Shown: piece after piece, positions 12,011-25,400 of the stretch
How positions within the stretch are numbered: the first letter of the stretch is position 1
Layout of the letters: every line of letters begins with the position of its first letter
DNA from: Pomacea canaliculata
Taxonomy: Eukaryota; Mollusca; Gastropoda; Architaenioglossa; Ampullariidae
NCBI RefSeq assembly: GCF_003073045.1
Contig: NC_037592.1
Location: 14,006,384 to 14,070,383 of the forward strand
Length of the DNA: 64,000 nt
Reading direction: 5' to 3'
Made by a program: the position numbers and the translations under genes
Notes under the pieces: generated by a model
What the model was told of the DNA's origin: nothing
What the model saw: only the letters and a program-made list of their open reading frames with translations
Databases searched by the model: none

Positions 12011-13100
12011 CACCGTAGGAAACGTGCATAATAATTGTGACCAGCATTCGTTTATTTCTTAAGGGCATTTTATATATTATTTGACAGATAACACAAAATG
12101 AGTGACTGTAACAAACATATCACATGAATGACATATCAGCACTTGCCAAACACATTCATACAATGAACAATGTGTGACTGGCTAAGAAGCTGCTAAACTG
12201 CTAAATCATTGACAGATAATCAAAATATTCTTATTCGGCAAAATTATTCAATTACAAGGCCCCGAATCTCTGGAAGATGAGTTTGCAAGAATTTTATGTA
12301 AAAGACGATACTGAAAAGAGCTTGAATTATGTAAAAAAAAAAAAAACTCTTTTAATTACACTATATGCCTTTCTCTATTTTCATTTTAATAAAAATAAAT
12401 ATTACTCGGTTCTGGTGTTTTCAGTTGCAGTCTACTTAAAAATACTTCTTACTTCTCTTTTCTTTGTATTTCTTTTTTTATTCATGATACTTTTTATTAC
12501 AAATAAATGAACTTGTCACGAGCTTTGTACATTTGTCACATTACTTTGCATCATTGGCGGTGACACCTATGTACGAAACAAAAGTATATTTATAACATTT
12601 ATAGAACAAAATACAAAGAAAATGATGACAGGAGGACAACTGTCGTCACTATTGCCGCCACTTTAACAATAACAACTAATTCATACCAAAAAAACATTGC
12701 CAAAGCTTGGCAACAGCAACAATTTAAGCAGTTCACTCCTTTTCAACAACAGGTGTTTACCTGAAAGATACATTTCGTCACTTGTGGATTTCAACTGCTG
12801 CGGCAGGTGTCGTTTTGGTCGTGTCACATGCATATTATCAGATTAACCACATGGTATAAAAATCAAGCCAGTGAATAAAAATAGGAGCGGTGGATTTTCT
12901 CTTCTCGGAAGTATAACTGTGTTCCCCTTGCGTGCTCCCTATGTAATAAAAATATTATTAAAAGGCGCTCTTAAGTGTTATTTCGTCGGACATCATATCG
13001 AGGTTGTACCCTGAAGTCTGACAGGGGCTGCTAACAGTGGTTAACGATGGCAATAAAAGCACACTTAACATTTAATGGTCTTTTTCTTTAACTCCTTCGC
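12011..13100. other. Intergenic, AT-rich, no gene seen
   Basis: AT-rich DNA with an A13 run near 12333 and a 77-codon Phe/Leu-rich open frame that looks like chance in AT-rich sequence. No exon, repeat family or RNA gene is recognised. Confidence 0.5.
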
Positions 13101-13105
13101 TCTGC

Positions 13106-13187
13106 TGTGTGTGTGTCTGTGTGTGCGTGTGTGTCTGTATGTGTGTGTGCCTGTGTGCGTGTGTGTCTGTGTGTGTGTGTGTGTGTG
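13106..13187. repeat. TG microsatellite
   Basis: An interrupted (TG)n tract with TGTGTC and TGTGCG variants; the last 22 bases are pure. Confidence 0.9.
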
Positions 13188-13853
13188 ATACGCCATGAAC
13201 AGACCACCAGATGGCAAGAACTGTGTCAGCGCATTTGGACATTGTGATGTGTGACGTTTATGATAACGAAGGCGAGGACAAAACTATATTCCTGTAACGA
13301 TGTCATGAGCACTCTTTTTGCCCTCTAGTTGGTCAGTTTGTTCATGCTCTTCACGCCTGCAGGTTCACTCCGACGAATGTGAACCCTGACCTTTCCGACC
13401 AAAGACTTTAGGTCTTGAGGGACTGCAGAGCGCATGTCAGTAGAATTGAAATGTCTGAGCTCTGGTTCTAAGCTATAAAAGTATAAAATTAAATTAATTT
13501 TTATTTCCTGCTTACGGAAAATGAAAAGCTTCTGGATCGTGTCTTTATTTTTTGTGAAAGTAACCTTCGCCGGTTACTAAGACAGTAAAAAAGTCCACCT
13601 ACATTAACATTCAGTCTTTTGAAACAGGTGGATAGAGGGCAAAGGTCATTAGCTCATGGGCGTTTGTTTATGTCACAAAACTTTTTTTCTCGAGACAATT
13701 TGAGACATGTGTCCTGCTTAGCATGATGGATTTATGTACACCTCGCTATTGTTGTGGCACCTCTCTCTCATTCTTCACTGCACCCCTCCCACATCTTCTT
13801 TATCCACTTTCATGTCACAACCGAGGTTTTCAAGGGAGCACAGAGCTGCCTAC

Positions 13854-13950
13854 CTGTATTACTCCACATAGTCTGGTGACCACATAGAGGTACCCAGGGG
13901 ATGTGCGTGGCGAGGTGTCGGCCTCATATGTCTTGTCAACAACCAGGAAG
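13854..13950 (-). other. Weak candidate orphan exon of unknown function
   Basis: On the minus strand a 97-base segment open in one frame sits between CATCTCAG (acceptor) and ATACAG/GTAGGC (good donor). It encodes LVVDKTYEADTSPRTSPGY and continues YLYVVTRLCGVIQ. The sequence looks protein-like, but I do not recognise the family and see no partner exon. It could be a real exon of an unannotated minus-strand gene, or chance. Confidence 0.2.
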
Positions 13951-14079
13951 CTGAGATGAACAAACAACAAAGAAGGATTGTCCCAAATGAGCGACCAAGG
14001 CCAGACGGCGTATGTAAAAATAAATAAATTACACGCACACATGCACGCTCCCCACACGCATGCATGGACCTCTGTATGC

Positions 14080-14170
14080 ACAACACACACCTCAGACATA
14101 TACACACACTTACACCGATACACACACAAACACACACACAATCACACTCTCACACCCACACCCACACCAC
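14080..14170. repeat. CA-rich microsatellite
   Basis: Interrupted (CA)n and (CACACC)n sequence. Confidence 0.85.
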
Positions 14171-14370
14171 CGCTCAAATGCTCACTCACACACCCTGATA
14201 CAGAATCTCTCACACATTTACATAGACATAGTCACACATACGCAAGCCTGAATATAAAAATGGTAAAAGCAACACCACAATGTAGCTTTCATAGTTTATG
14301 CGAGAGAAAAGCAGATAACAAAAGAGATAACAAAACAGGAACCAAAGGTCAGCATTTGAACTCCAAGCAG

Positions 14371-14450
14371 GGCGACGGCGCAATCACGTAGTTAATGCGC
14401 TCGACATGCGGAGCACAAGGGTTCAGGCTCAAGTCGTGTTCCAATCTGTT
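14371..14450 (+). mobile_element. tRNA-derived SINE head
   Basis: GGCGACGGCGCAATCACGTA is followed by GTTAATGCGCTCGACATGCG, then a B-box-like GGTTCAGGCTC. CAGGCTCAAGTCGTGTT from this element recurs exactly at 47416-47432, showing that the family is dispersed. No functional tRNA is implied. Confidence 0.5.
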
Positions 14451-14469
14451 AATGGCATAATCTAGTCTG

Positions 14470-15620
14470 TCCACACCTGTTTTGTGGGAGATAAATAAGG
14501 TGAAAGAATAGGGTTGGGCTTTGCCTTCCGTAGGCCGTGTATGAGACATGGTAAACCACATTGACTCCCTCAAGGCCTCTATGGGACCATGTACCTACTT
14601 TTTAACCTTAAATACGTAGTTGGAGTTTAGCCAGTTTCTTGATTTATTAACTGAAATTATCACCGATGGGCTCGAAGCTTTGCGTGTGTGAGGCCATAAC
14701 AGGCTCTCATCATGAGAGATATTCACAAGTTACTTCTATCATAAATGATGGTCACAACAGTTGATGCACGGATAACGGTAACGAGGTAATTAATCTAGTC
14801 GGTGTCCGGTGAAATCATGTTTGGACACCGATAACAAACGTATGGCCAAACTTTAAACGATGTCTGAGAATCATTCTACCGAGCTGGAGAGCTCTACCTA
14901 CGTCCCGTATCAAATCTGACAGGCGAAATAAAGTGACACAAACTTACACAGACAAAACGAAGATGACAAAATACAACTGTCGAGATAAATTGTCAGGACA
15001 AAACTGTTGAGAAGAAAATGCCAAGGGCAGATGGGGTGAGAGAGTGTGAGAGTGGATGGACAGACGTGACCTGAGACACAGAGGTCATGCCGTGTCTCTG
15101 TCTCTAGATGTGGGAGGCTGTCTGCCCCTCCTCCGAGTCCAGGTCGCTCTGAATGGACAAAGATATGGAGATCCAATGTGTATGCAGCGTTGTCTGTACT
15201 TCTAGATAAGGACAAGCATACATTCAGAATCATTCAGGAAACTCAACGATCGAGAGAACGATGAGTGAACGCGCTGCTCATCTAAACATCTGGCAAAATT
15301 GACCTTTGTGACCCTCACTCGACGTTAACATTATTAGGTTTGTGTACGGAGGTTACATACCGCGAGACGGCAACAAAATAAATTTTTCTTCCATTTGTTA
15401 GCTTCACAAGTCACTAGTTAAAATTAGAAATTCAGTATTTTTAATTTATTCTTCAATTCATATTTTTAATATAAAACATTTTTCTAGTCTTTTCATAAAG
15501 TTTCATACGGTACACACGGAAAATGTCATCTACATGCTAGTTATTCAGTCAGTCCAACTAAAAGAACAGGATCCCTTTAAAAATGCGTTGTCGATACAAG
15601 CTAGGGTGTTGGTCGGGTAG
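14470..15620. other. Intergenic, no gene seen
   Basis: No exon-like segment with family motifs and no clear repeat. The open frames are short and lack splice context. Confidence 0.45.
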
Positions 15621-16635
15621 CTTATGTCCCTAATACTCAGGCAGTCAGTGAACGCCCATAGTGACGCAAACCCGGGTGAGACAGTAAGCCTCGCACCCGA
15701 CCTCTCTACCCGAATTATTTCTGGCTCAGTCGTGAGCTTGTGTATTACGGTGAGTCCAGATTAGCAACAGTCATGGCTCTCTCCTTTGTAGCTGAGTTTA
15801 ACGGTTTTCTGTGCTGACATCATTTCGATGTTTATTTCTGGACTGTCAGTCCGTCACGCCGTCCAAGTATTTGTTTTCTAGCGCGTGACCACTTTGTGTC
15901 CGGACGGCCCCTGAACCGTCCAGGACTCGATAATGCTCTTAGTTAACCCTTTACAGCTTATTCACAGCCTTAGAAGAAAATAAACTTTTACTAGACGAGT
16001 GAGCAAAGGGTTTTGTGAACTTAAATATTTTTAAGCAGCGCTCGAAACGAGAAAAGTCGATGTCAAATCCTAACTGTGATGATGGGGGCAAACGCGATTG
16101 AACGATGTTGTATGTGATAATTGTATCCAATTGTGTGTGTGAATAGTCTATATAATACAGATCATTATATAATATATTACAATAATATACTCAACAGATC
16201 ACGAGATAATACAGAAAATAAGCCAACATCATCAAGTCTTGACAAGACAGAATATTTCATCATTATCAATAAAGTGTTTATGTGAGGGTCCGTCTGACAG
16301 AACCCCTACTGTGTTTTATATCAATGAAGGTTTGTAACTTTGTAAAAGCTCCTTCCTCAAAATTTTGTCGAAAATGCGATAGAGGTTTCTGTTCTCTAAG
16401 GATCAGCTAGATAGATGTGTGGTCCTAACGCAGTGAGCCGTACTCACAATCACAGAACAGTGATACAAACCATCGGATTGAGAAGATTTGATGAACAAGG
16501 TATCGCCTTTTGCTTATTCATAATGTGACTGACACCATGGCGACTGTATGTCATGAGTGAGTGACAATACTCCCCCGCCCCACCACTCAGTCAGCTGATG
16601 TGATCCTTTGACCTCAGCCGGCCGTATAACGGTCC

Positions 16636-16800
16636 GACAGGTAAGCCGGTTAGCGCTTGTACAGAATTGGTTCGTCTAGGTTCATATTTCGCCTCGGACA
16701 CGCTGTTCTCTGCATGTGGCACCCGTTTACAGGCTGGCTGCTTGTCGTGACATAGCCTTAGATGCTGCAAACATTAATCTCTGCGTAAAACGTCAATCAT
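16636..16800 (+). mobile_element. tRNA-derived SINE, present in unit A only
   Basis: Contains an A-box-like AAGCCGGTTAGCGCTTG and a B-box-like AGGTTCATATTTC. The tail CGCCTCGGACACGCTGT then GCATGTGGCACCC is similar to the SINE at 3.5 kb. The matching position in unit B (about 29.1 kb) lacks it, so it probably inserted after the duplication. Confidence 0.6.
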
Positions 16801-17159
16801 CCACCCCACCTCAGCTCTTGCATAATCCAGTATAGTCCACCCGTTAGTCCCCTTTCTGTAGCCAAGTGCGTCACAGGAAACCAGCCCAACTGGATCCCGA
16901 AATGCTCTCTGCTATTCACTGTTGATACCTGTGGCAGCACCCAACAGAGGGTAATGCATCCACGACAAGAAACAAGGTTCATGACCTAGTTATTTTGAGC
17001 ACCGATGACAATCTGTTTAATGAACAGCGCGGACAATTTCCAGGCATAATAATTATCAGAAAAACATTTAACATATTTTTTTTTGTGTTTCGGATATGTT
17101 GGGATGGAGGGATATGGTTGACCCAAGCAAAACTGAGATCGTTGAATAAAATAATTTTC

Positions 17160-20030
17160 AGGTGGCAAAATAAAAATATGTAGCATAACTAGATGGTACA
17201 TTGAGAATGAAAACAACGATACACATCGTTACATTTACGAAATAAAGCACATAAAGCAGAATGAAACTCGATAGCTCTGTAGCAACCAAAAGAGTACATT
17301 GTTGACACACCCACCTCCACCACCACTACCACCACCACCACCAACTCTCCCCCAAAGACGACAGCTGGAGATGACGTCATAGTCATTAGCCGAAGCGCAA
17401 AAGGTTTCTTTTATAAGCTGTTTCGATAACTTCACAAAGATAGGCAAATCCTGCGCAGTTTGTGGTTGTAGAATCTTCTCAACTAACAAGATTGGCGCAC
17501 CAATGTTCAGATTTCCTGAAAAGCCATTGAATACAAGGAGAGGGTGGATTAGCCTCGAGAAAATAATAGACACGTATATATAAAACTGCACAGAACCGAT
17601 TCCGCACAGCTTGTGCTCTTCCTTTCACTTCACAATCATTTGAGGACCGATTTATTTTACAGCTGAGAATACAAGGTGGAGATGGAACGCTCGAAAAATA
17701 AAAGAGGATTCTGTACCCTCACTACTGACAACAAAAATCAACAGGTGTCATCGAGATCGGAATCCAGAAACTTCGAGTTGGAAACAGGATTTAGGAAGAG
17801 AAATTACTGAAGGTATGAGTCAGAAAAACACAGTCAGGTAAATACTATAGCCTACATAGTTATCTAGACCAGGAATAATTACTCTTCCCGAATGTTACTA
17901 AATGAGAATTGAATGTTAAATCAAGAAGCCTAATCATGACACTTAAATCTGCACATAAATTTTTTTACCGGTGTTTGAAAAAGGTTTAAAATTAAATTTT
18001 CACTTTTTTTGCAAGTTATTATAATTTACGATTAATTTACAAATATAATTTATTTTTTCGGAATTTAAATAATACTAAATGCATTACACAGACTCTGATA
18101 CAAGGTCCTCATGTCGACAATGAAGTGTAACTAACAGAAAATGTCCCGATAATGTCCATGATAATGCAAGTGACCATCATCTATTTCTGCCAAAGCTTGA
18201 TGAAGCTATTGACAGCAGCTCAGATACTGAAGTCCAGACCACCAGATCGGTATCTCAAACCTACCTACCCAGCACCAGACAAAGTAAAGGCAAGTGTGTG
18301 TCGAGAAGATGGCAAGATGGTACAAGGACACCATGCACAAGCTTTTTTAATCTTGGCCCTGAGCTCCACACAATAAAATCGCTTTATAAACTCAATCATT
18401 GCTGTTATCATTATGACTATTATTCATTGCAGAAAGGAATGTGAATACACAACCTACAATGAGTGCTGCTGTTCAATGTGTGTGGAAATTACCAATCTCC
18501 AAAATGTTCCCAGAGCTGATGAAGAAATGGAGACAGGCATGATAAGCCGCTCACAGCTGATTTAGAGGATCGCGATAGCGGAAAAAAATAGAATATAAAA
18601 TCATTTTATAGATATATATATATTAAACTTTATTGTTTTCATTTCATTGAAGGCAGCTATTACTGTTTTAGTACCATATCATTCTTGTTATTGTGGGTGG
18701 CATAAAAATGAATCAAAAATTGTTTTCAGAGCAAAATACTAAATTTATCTATATATAGCATTATAAGTATTGCAATAACAGACCTAAAATAAACATTGCC
18801 ATGTACATCATGTATATCCCTTGTAAACTTATGTTAATTCAAATTTTTAAAAAAAATCCATTTTCACTTCTCTCCACGTGTGTCTGATAATGTTCATGTT
18901 GCAGTGTACGAAGACTGTGAGAAGTTGTTTTTCAGTCGGCTCTAAAGTCTGTTATAATTATGCCTGAAGTACAGCAGACTAGGTCATTTCATGGCAACAA
19001 CGACTGTACCTGAAGCGCCATACACTGTGACAAGCAACAGAAAGAACTGTTCATCAGTTGTCCAGTCTGGATGTTGGACTCATTCTTGCAGGTCAACTCG
19101 CCAAAGTCGGAGGTTTCCTTGTCACTGAATGCCGCATCAATAAAGTCATCGATGTACAAATTTCTCAGGTATGTAGCTGCACTAACAAAAGGGAATCATA
19201 TCCAGAAAAAATCTTTGTAAAAGGTAATCTGTGGTCTCCAACAATTAGCCATTATTGTTTCAGACAGCAGTATTTAATTATAAAGTTTAGCTACTTGTGA
19301 AAATTATCAATAAAATCTATTGCTGTACATAATTCATGTATCTATATTTAAAACTCTTATCAGTGTATTAAACAATAGAAATGTGATAGTTGTATAGGGG
19401 GGGGGGAATGACACAATTTACTTATGAAACATGGCAGCTGCTACTGCAAGTGGCAAAACCTCCTGCTAAAAACATAAAATTGTATATAAATGTATGTAAA
19501 CATTAAGATGACTTATCCACAATGTATGTACGAGATCTTCATGATAGGTCCTCGTCTTTTCTGCATTGCACATGTTCTTGCTGATGTCAAAGATAAGCTG
19601 TTTACAATAAATTTGGCGCCATGTGGTTTCTTGTGTGCTGACCCTGTAATTAAATATTGTGTACATTGATAACAACTTCTTTTGTCTATTAGTCAGTGTG
19701 TGTGTGTTGTGTGTGTTTAAATGCGGTGACATATACATTCACTTAGAAACAATGAGAATTTCCGTATGATAAATAGGCTTTAATGAAATATTTAGTAAAC
19801 CTCATCCGTAGCCCAAGAAAACAAGTCCACGTGTTTGCGCTTCTATGTAACAGCAACGTTTTCTAACACATGGGCGAAGGAAGATGTCCAGCTTTGGGGG
19901 TAGGGGGACAACAAACTTGAGGCTGACAGTTCTTATTGTGAGATGAATATTGAACTAATTGCCTACTCTATTAAAAAAATAAAAATTAATACTGCCTTTC
20001 TGAAAATTAGAGAGGAGAAAGGAATAATTA
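17160..20030. other. About 2.7 kb present in unit A and absent from unit B
   Basis: Alignment to unit B holds up to about 17.16 (with 29.51) and resumes at about 20.03 (with 29.65). The extra DNA is AT-rich, has a (CCA)n tract at 17311-17343 and a G10 run at 19397-19406. It shows two protein-like but unassigned stretches near 18.19-18.31 and 19.05-19.17 kb. No terminal repeats or transposase motifs were recognised. It is either an insertion in A or a deletion in B. Confidence 0.45.
17311..17343. repeat. CCA trinucleotide repeat
   Basis: An interrupted (CCA)n tract. Confidence 0.85.
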
Positions 20031-20290
20031 CACTGACTTAAGTCACTTAAGAGTCATGGTTAGACGAATCGTCTGACGGAGATTACAGTAAAGAGTGCTG
20101 ATGGTTGCTAAGGAATGGGATAACACCTGAAAAGCTCTGATAGCGGGTGGATTAATGGAAGGTTACATGAACCTGCTGCATCATACAAGTTACGTGAGGC
20201 CTACCCGTCCATCAATCGGTCCACCACATTACACATCCCATTAATTAGGGGTGTTGGTGTAATTGGCAGGTACGAATGGACGAGACCTTG

Positions 20291-20300
20291 TATATAAAAG
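20291..20300 (+). promoter_or_regulatory. TATA box of SLC26 copy A promoter
   Basis: TATATAAAAG lies 213 bases into a block (starting GGAGATTACAG at 20078) that is conserved in unit B. It lies 2.2 kb upstream of the first coding exon, whose acceptor at 22380-22381 shows that a non-coding upstream exon must exist. Conservation between the two units supports function. Confidence 0.65.
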
Positions 20301-20329
20301 ACAGATAATGACCTCTTACACTAAATCTC

Positions 20330-20384
20330 TTGTTGCATCCAGACCCAACTATCTCCCTGAGGTTCTGCACATGGAGTGTTAAAA
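20330..20384 (+). other. Non-coding first exon of SLC26 copy A (predicted)
   Basis: Begins about 30 bases after the TATA box and ends at a donor TTAAAA/GTGAGG. The homologous place in unit B has CTTCAG/GTGAAG, followed in both by GTGATTAACGAA. Joining to the acceptor at 22381 gives a 5' UTR leading to ATG 22485. The start is estimated from the TATA position. Confidence 0.45.
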
Positions 20385-22484
20385 GTGAGGATGTTGAGAG
20401 TCGTTTCGCTGTGATTAACGAAAATATAACTCTACTGGACCTGTTGTATCTCTATCATCCAGTTAAGGTGCTTTGCAGGTTTGTATTTATGAGAAAAGGA
20501 GACAAAACGTTGGTAACGTATCAGGATCGTATCAGTGTCACCAACACCAACTTTTCAAACAATATTTTAAAGTGGAAATACTATTAGCTAAGGTTAATCA
20601 ACAAAATTCTTTTACACAAGAAATGGCTTAACCGAAAACCTGTTTTGCATTTTTTTTGCCCATATTTGTGCTTCAATTGCTTTATAATATAATTAATTCA
20701 TCGTTTTTAACGCTGGATTCCTAGACTGCCAGTAAATGATTGAACAGAAAATTAATAAAATGCATCAAAAGTCAACACCTGTTGGCGGGCAGAGTGTGGA
20801 AGGGACTTTACCATTTTTCACTAAAGCATAATGAAATTATGTTTTAAATTATATAATTTCTAACTGAACAAATAAGGGCGAATACATGACTAAATTTTAG
20901 TACAGCCTTGATGTTACAGCCATGCCACTTTGTATACCACGGTTCAGAACAGGCGTCACAAAATGCTCTTAAAATAAAGGATTTGTTTAGAGTGTGGCAG
21001 TACGCAGTGTAAATAAAGGTAGTAACCTTTTCACCTCCTTCTTTATCTACCAGGTGTAATCAGAGAATGTCGCAATGGATAAACAAAACTTATAGCGACC
21101 TTGAGAAGTAAATAGCAAACTATGATTAACAATACAGTAGACAGGACAAAAAGTTATTTTCGTGATGATCTGTGCTGTGGAAAAAGACCCCTTCCCCCAC
21201 CTAAAACATGGAAATCATCCTTTACAAAGGCTCTTGACAAAGATGGGATTTTCTACTAGTTACAATAAGCATGTTAAACAAAGGAGATAGATCACCTCTT
21301 TCGTCTCTTACATACAAATATTTGAAAAGGATTTTAAAAAATTAAAGCAACTTTCGGGAAGACAAAAGATATTGAGTTATGGTGCAATGGAGGGGGCTAA
21401 AAAGATAATTTCGAAAAGGTTTGACACTTGGAAACGCCGAAAGTAAATCACAGGCTAGTTCGACTATTAAGCATCTGTCAATTAAGAAAATGATTAAAAT
21501 TAATGATAACTTCTGATAAGACTAAAAAAGAAATTTCCCCATGTGGACAATGTCTTTAAGAACAATATAAAGCAGTATCTGAATCTAATTTAATATAAGT
21601 TGGGTGTCACTCATCTTTTGAAGAGGACACTGTATCAAGAAGACAGCTGGAAATAGATTTTAAATTATTTTTTGTTCTCTTCCTCGTGTCTTTGTCTCTA
21701 CGGCAATCATGACCGGCCAACACCTTTAACACATTACACGCACGTGCACACACCGTTATCCAGTCTTGGAGCCGTTGGCGAGTCCTGGAGGATGAGAAGG
21801 ATTCTAAAAGAAAAAACAAGTTCATCTACATCATCCTAACTTTTATGTCCCCGGTATTGTTCGTGACACAACGGTTTATTATAGGAGAACAAAGGTGCAA
21901 TGTAAACACTTCTTGTGCATGAGTTGATCTCATCTGCTCTGAAATAGTTCTTTCAGCACATAATGTCTTTTGTTCTCTGCAAACCACCTTGATACTAGTT
22001 CCTGTTTATGCTTCTTGCACCTGTAGGTGTTTTCTGTAGATGCGTCCTCTTCTTTTATCCGTTCCAAAGGTAAAACGATAAGCCATGAAACATCCATTTA
22101 CCCGTCCTCTGATTTGTCTTAATTAATGAATCTGAATTGAAAATATCCTTCCGTTAGCTGGGAAAAACCTACAAGAATAAATAACTCATCCAGATAAAAT
22201 ATAACTCCTATTTAATAAATCATTTACTAACAACTTCTAGAATGGTGCAATGTCTCTTACTGATTAATATATCAAATTTCATTTAAAGTTGCCATGATTT
22301 TAACAGCAGCGAAATATTTGGACCTGCTTTTGCATCCCAAATGAAATAGATTAAATACATTTTCTCTGTCTGCTTCTACAGAACTTAAAAGTAAACCGAA
22401 TTTGCCAGAAGTAAGGGAAGGAGTGGGCCCTCTGTATTGATGCTCGAGTAACCTCCAGGCTCTAGTCTCAGGTTGCAGCAGACG

Positions 22485-25400
22485 ATGGCGGACAGAGCGA
22501 CTACAGAGACGGTGGAGGCTGTTTCTTCCCCCACCGCCATGTCGGAAGACATCCACGTTCTTGTTCACCGACCTGCCATGACACAGGTGAGGAAAAGCAT
22601 CTGATGATGACCACTAATCCCTCTTGTGATTCATTTTACTGGTTGTTAACAAAGACAAGATACCGAAAAGTCAACATATCATGAATTTATGTTCACACAT
22701 TTCAGCTATTGCATCCCCAGAACTTATTTTAGTTATCGCAAAAAAGTCAAAATATCATGAATTATGTACACTCATTTTTACTACTCCATCCAACACATTT
22801 CAGTTATTACCGGCAAGTTAATTCTTTATCGTATTTGCATAACTGATATTACAGATGGGTGGTGCGTGGAGGAGAGAGACACAATGTTCAAGAGCTGATT
22901 TTGTTTATTTATATGACTATTACTTTTGAGAATAATTGGGCTTTGTGTAGCTTTGGTTAGCAAACTTTCATTCATATATAAGACACATTTAAAAAAATAA
23001 GTCGCTAGAAGCAGAATGTAGTACGCTGTCTATAACACTGACACTCCAAATGTGGCCAGTCCTGTACCATCATTCTTTCGGACAAAAACCGGTTCGATTT
23101 TCACAGAATAAAAAAGTTATTATCTCATATTGTGGGCAAAATGTCTTCAAAAAAGTGCTGCTTATACAAAAGCAGATCATAAATATTATCTTTTGAAGAC
23201 TAAAGATGGGTTTACGTGACTGCTGTTTCTCTCTGACCAGGTGGCTTTTGACGAAATTCACCTCAAGAAGGAGATGGACCCTAAAGAACCTCTGAAGGAC
23301 CGCATCCTCAAGCAAATATACTGCGACAAGCGGAGGACCTGGAAACTTCTCAGCACATACGTGCCTTCCGTCAGGGTAAGGAGGCGAGGTTTAGCGCATG
23401 CGCAAAGAGACACATCTAAACTGATAGAAACTAAACGGAAACTAAACTGAAGAAAACCTACACATGTCTATATGCTTGTCTATAGATATATATACATTAT
23501 CTGATTGCGTGATTATGTCTGTCTATTTATCCACCTATTTTACACTGCTCGTAGGACATAAATGCACGCATGCACATGTAAGTATTAGTAAGAAAATGTG
23601 AAAGCTTCACAAGGCAGGCATTACGTCTAGAAAAGAGTAATATAGAACCCTGCTAGAACCCTACAGTTATTCTACCCGCATGGAGTTGACATATTCAAAG
23701 CCTACAAATGACGAGGGCTTAGACAAGAGATTTGTATGAGTGATTAGTATCTATTTCTCATTAACAATGTAAACAGATCAAGGCGGCTACCCACACATTT
23801 GTCAGTCACTGCAGCATTTATCCACCTACTTAATCCATCATACTTTTCTTTTTATCTCTTTCTTTCGTCCACCCGCTTAACAGCAGCATGTGTGGTGAAT
23901 GTTCAAGTGCAACTTGCTCCCATCAATTCCCCCAGGCACCCCTGCACCCCTTCCCACACACTGTGTTTCGTTGTTCAGGGGCCGACTGCCTCAGATATAA
24001 AACTATTCAATTTGATTCGATTCTCTGCATCTATCTTCATTCTTTCTTTCTCTTATTTAACATTTTTCGTCTTGTTTTTCAGTTTGTTCGATACTACAAT
24101 ATCAGGGAATACCTGCTTAAAGACCTAATGGCTGGCATCAGTGTTGGTGTACTCCACATCCCACAAGCCCTTGCCTTCGGGCTGCTAGCCTCCCTCAAGA
24201 TTCAAGATGGCTTCTTCACGTCCATCTACCCAGTCATCATGTACCTCCTCTTCGGTACCTCGCCACACGTCTCCTTTGGAACTAGCGCAGTCATCTGCAT
24301 TCTAGTAGCTGGCACTGTCGACAGGTAAGCAGGACACCTCATCAAAAACAATAGCTGGCAAGTAAATGGACAAGGCGACAAAAGTACTACTAGCAAGTAG
24401 CCATAGGAGTAGATATATTACTATACCCATAATACTTTCGAACGATTTTATATAATAAATCAAAGAAACCATTAAAAATAAATAATCGTCATATTCATTA
24501 CTCTCCTAAGTATTTAAATATTTATTTATCCATGACACGTTATAAACATGATCGTTATACCTTGCAAACAATACGTACATTGCAATATACACAGTAAGTA
24601 AATCATAAAGGCAGAATGTTAAACGCTATCTCCGTCTGCCATAGAATTTCATTCATCCCTTTTAAAGGAAACTAAATTATTCTCCAGGATGGGAGCAGAG
24701 TATGCTGCCACTAGGCCGTGGCTAAAAAACATGACATCGCCTGGAAGTAACGCAACTTTACCCTGGACCAGGTACCCGAGTACTTAGACTACAAGGAATC
24801 TATCGCCGCTGGGTTATCATTTATCACGGGGATAATGTTGCTGTGCATGGGCATCTTAAGGCTCGGCTTCATCACCTACTACCTGCCGGACTCCTTCTTC
24901 ACGGGCTTCACCTCCGCCGCTGCAGTGCATGTCGGGACCAGCCAGCTGTCCACCATGCTGGGACTGATAATCCCTAAGTTCCCTGGAGTGTACAAGGTTC
25001 CGTTGGCCTACAAAGCTATGATCGAAGTGATTTACAAAAATCAACTGGGCGGCTGTCATTATCTCTATTTATAGTTATCATCTTCATCCATGTTATCAAA
25101 GAATATGTCAATGAACGTTTCAAACATAAGCTGCCCGCTCCCATCCCCATCGAACTTTTCGTCGTCATCTTCGTTACTGTCGCATCGCACTTTGGTCACT
25201 TCAAACAGAAGCTTTGGGGTGGCTGTTCATCGGTAAAGTCCCCAACACCTTACCCCCTCCACAGGTACCTGCGGCCGCGCTGGCTGAAGCCTCCAAATAC
25301 GTCAGTGACTGCGTGGTACTGACCATCCTCATCTTTGCCTACACCATTGCTCTGGCAAAAGTCTGCGCCAAGAAACATAACTACGAGGTGAACGATAATC

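Noticed and set aside
12277..12510. 77-codon hydrophobic frame as a small membrane protein
   Set aside because: Composition follows the local AT-rich DNA (Phe, Leu, Lys, Tyr), it contains an A13 run, and there is no supporting context.
13978..14391. 137-codon His/Thr-rich plus-strand frame
   Set aside because: It comes from translating the CA microsatellite at 14080-14170.
14388..14430. Possible tRNA gene
   Set aside because: A- and B-box-like sequences are present, but the spacing and flanks do not fold into a cloverleaf; it fits a SINE head.
17235..17591. 118-codon minus-strand frame with a Gly/Val-rich run
   Set aside because: The run is produced by the CCA repeat at 17311-17343; no splice context or family motif.
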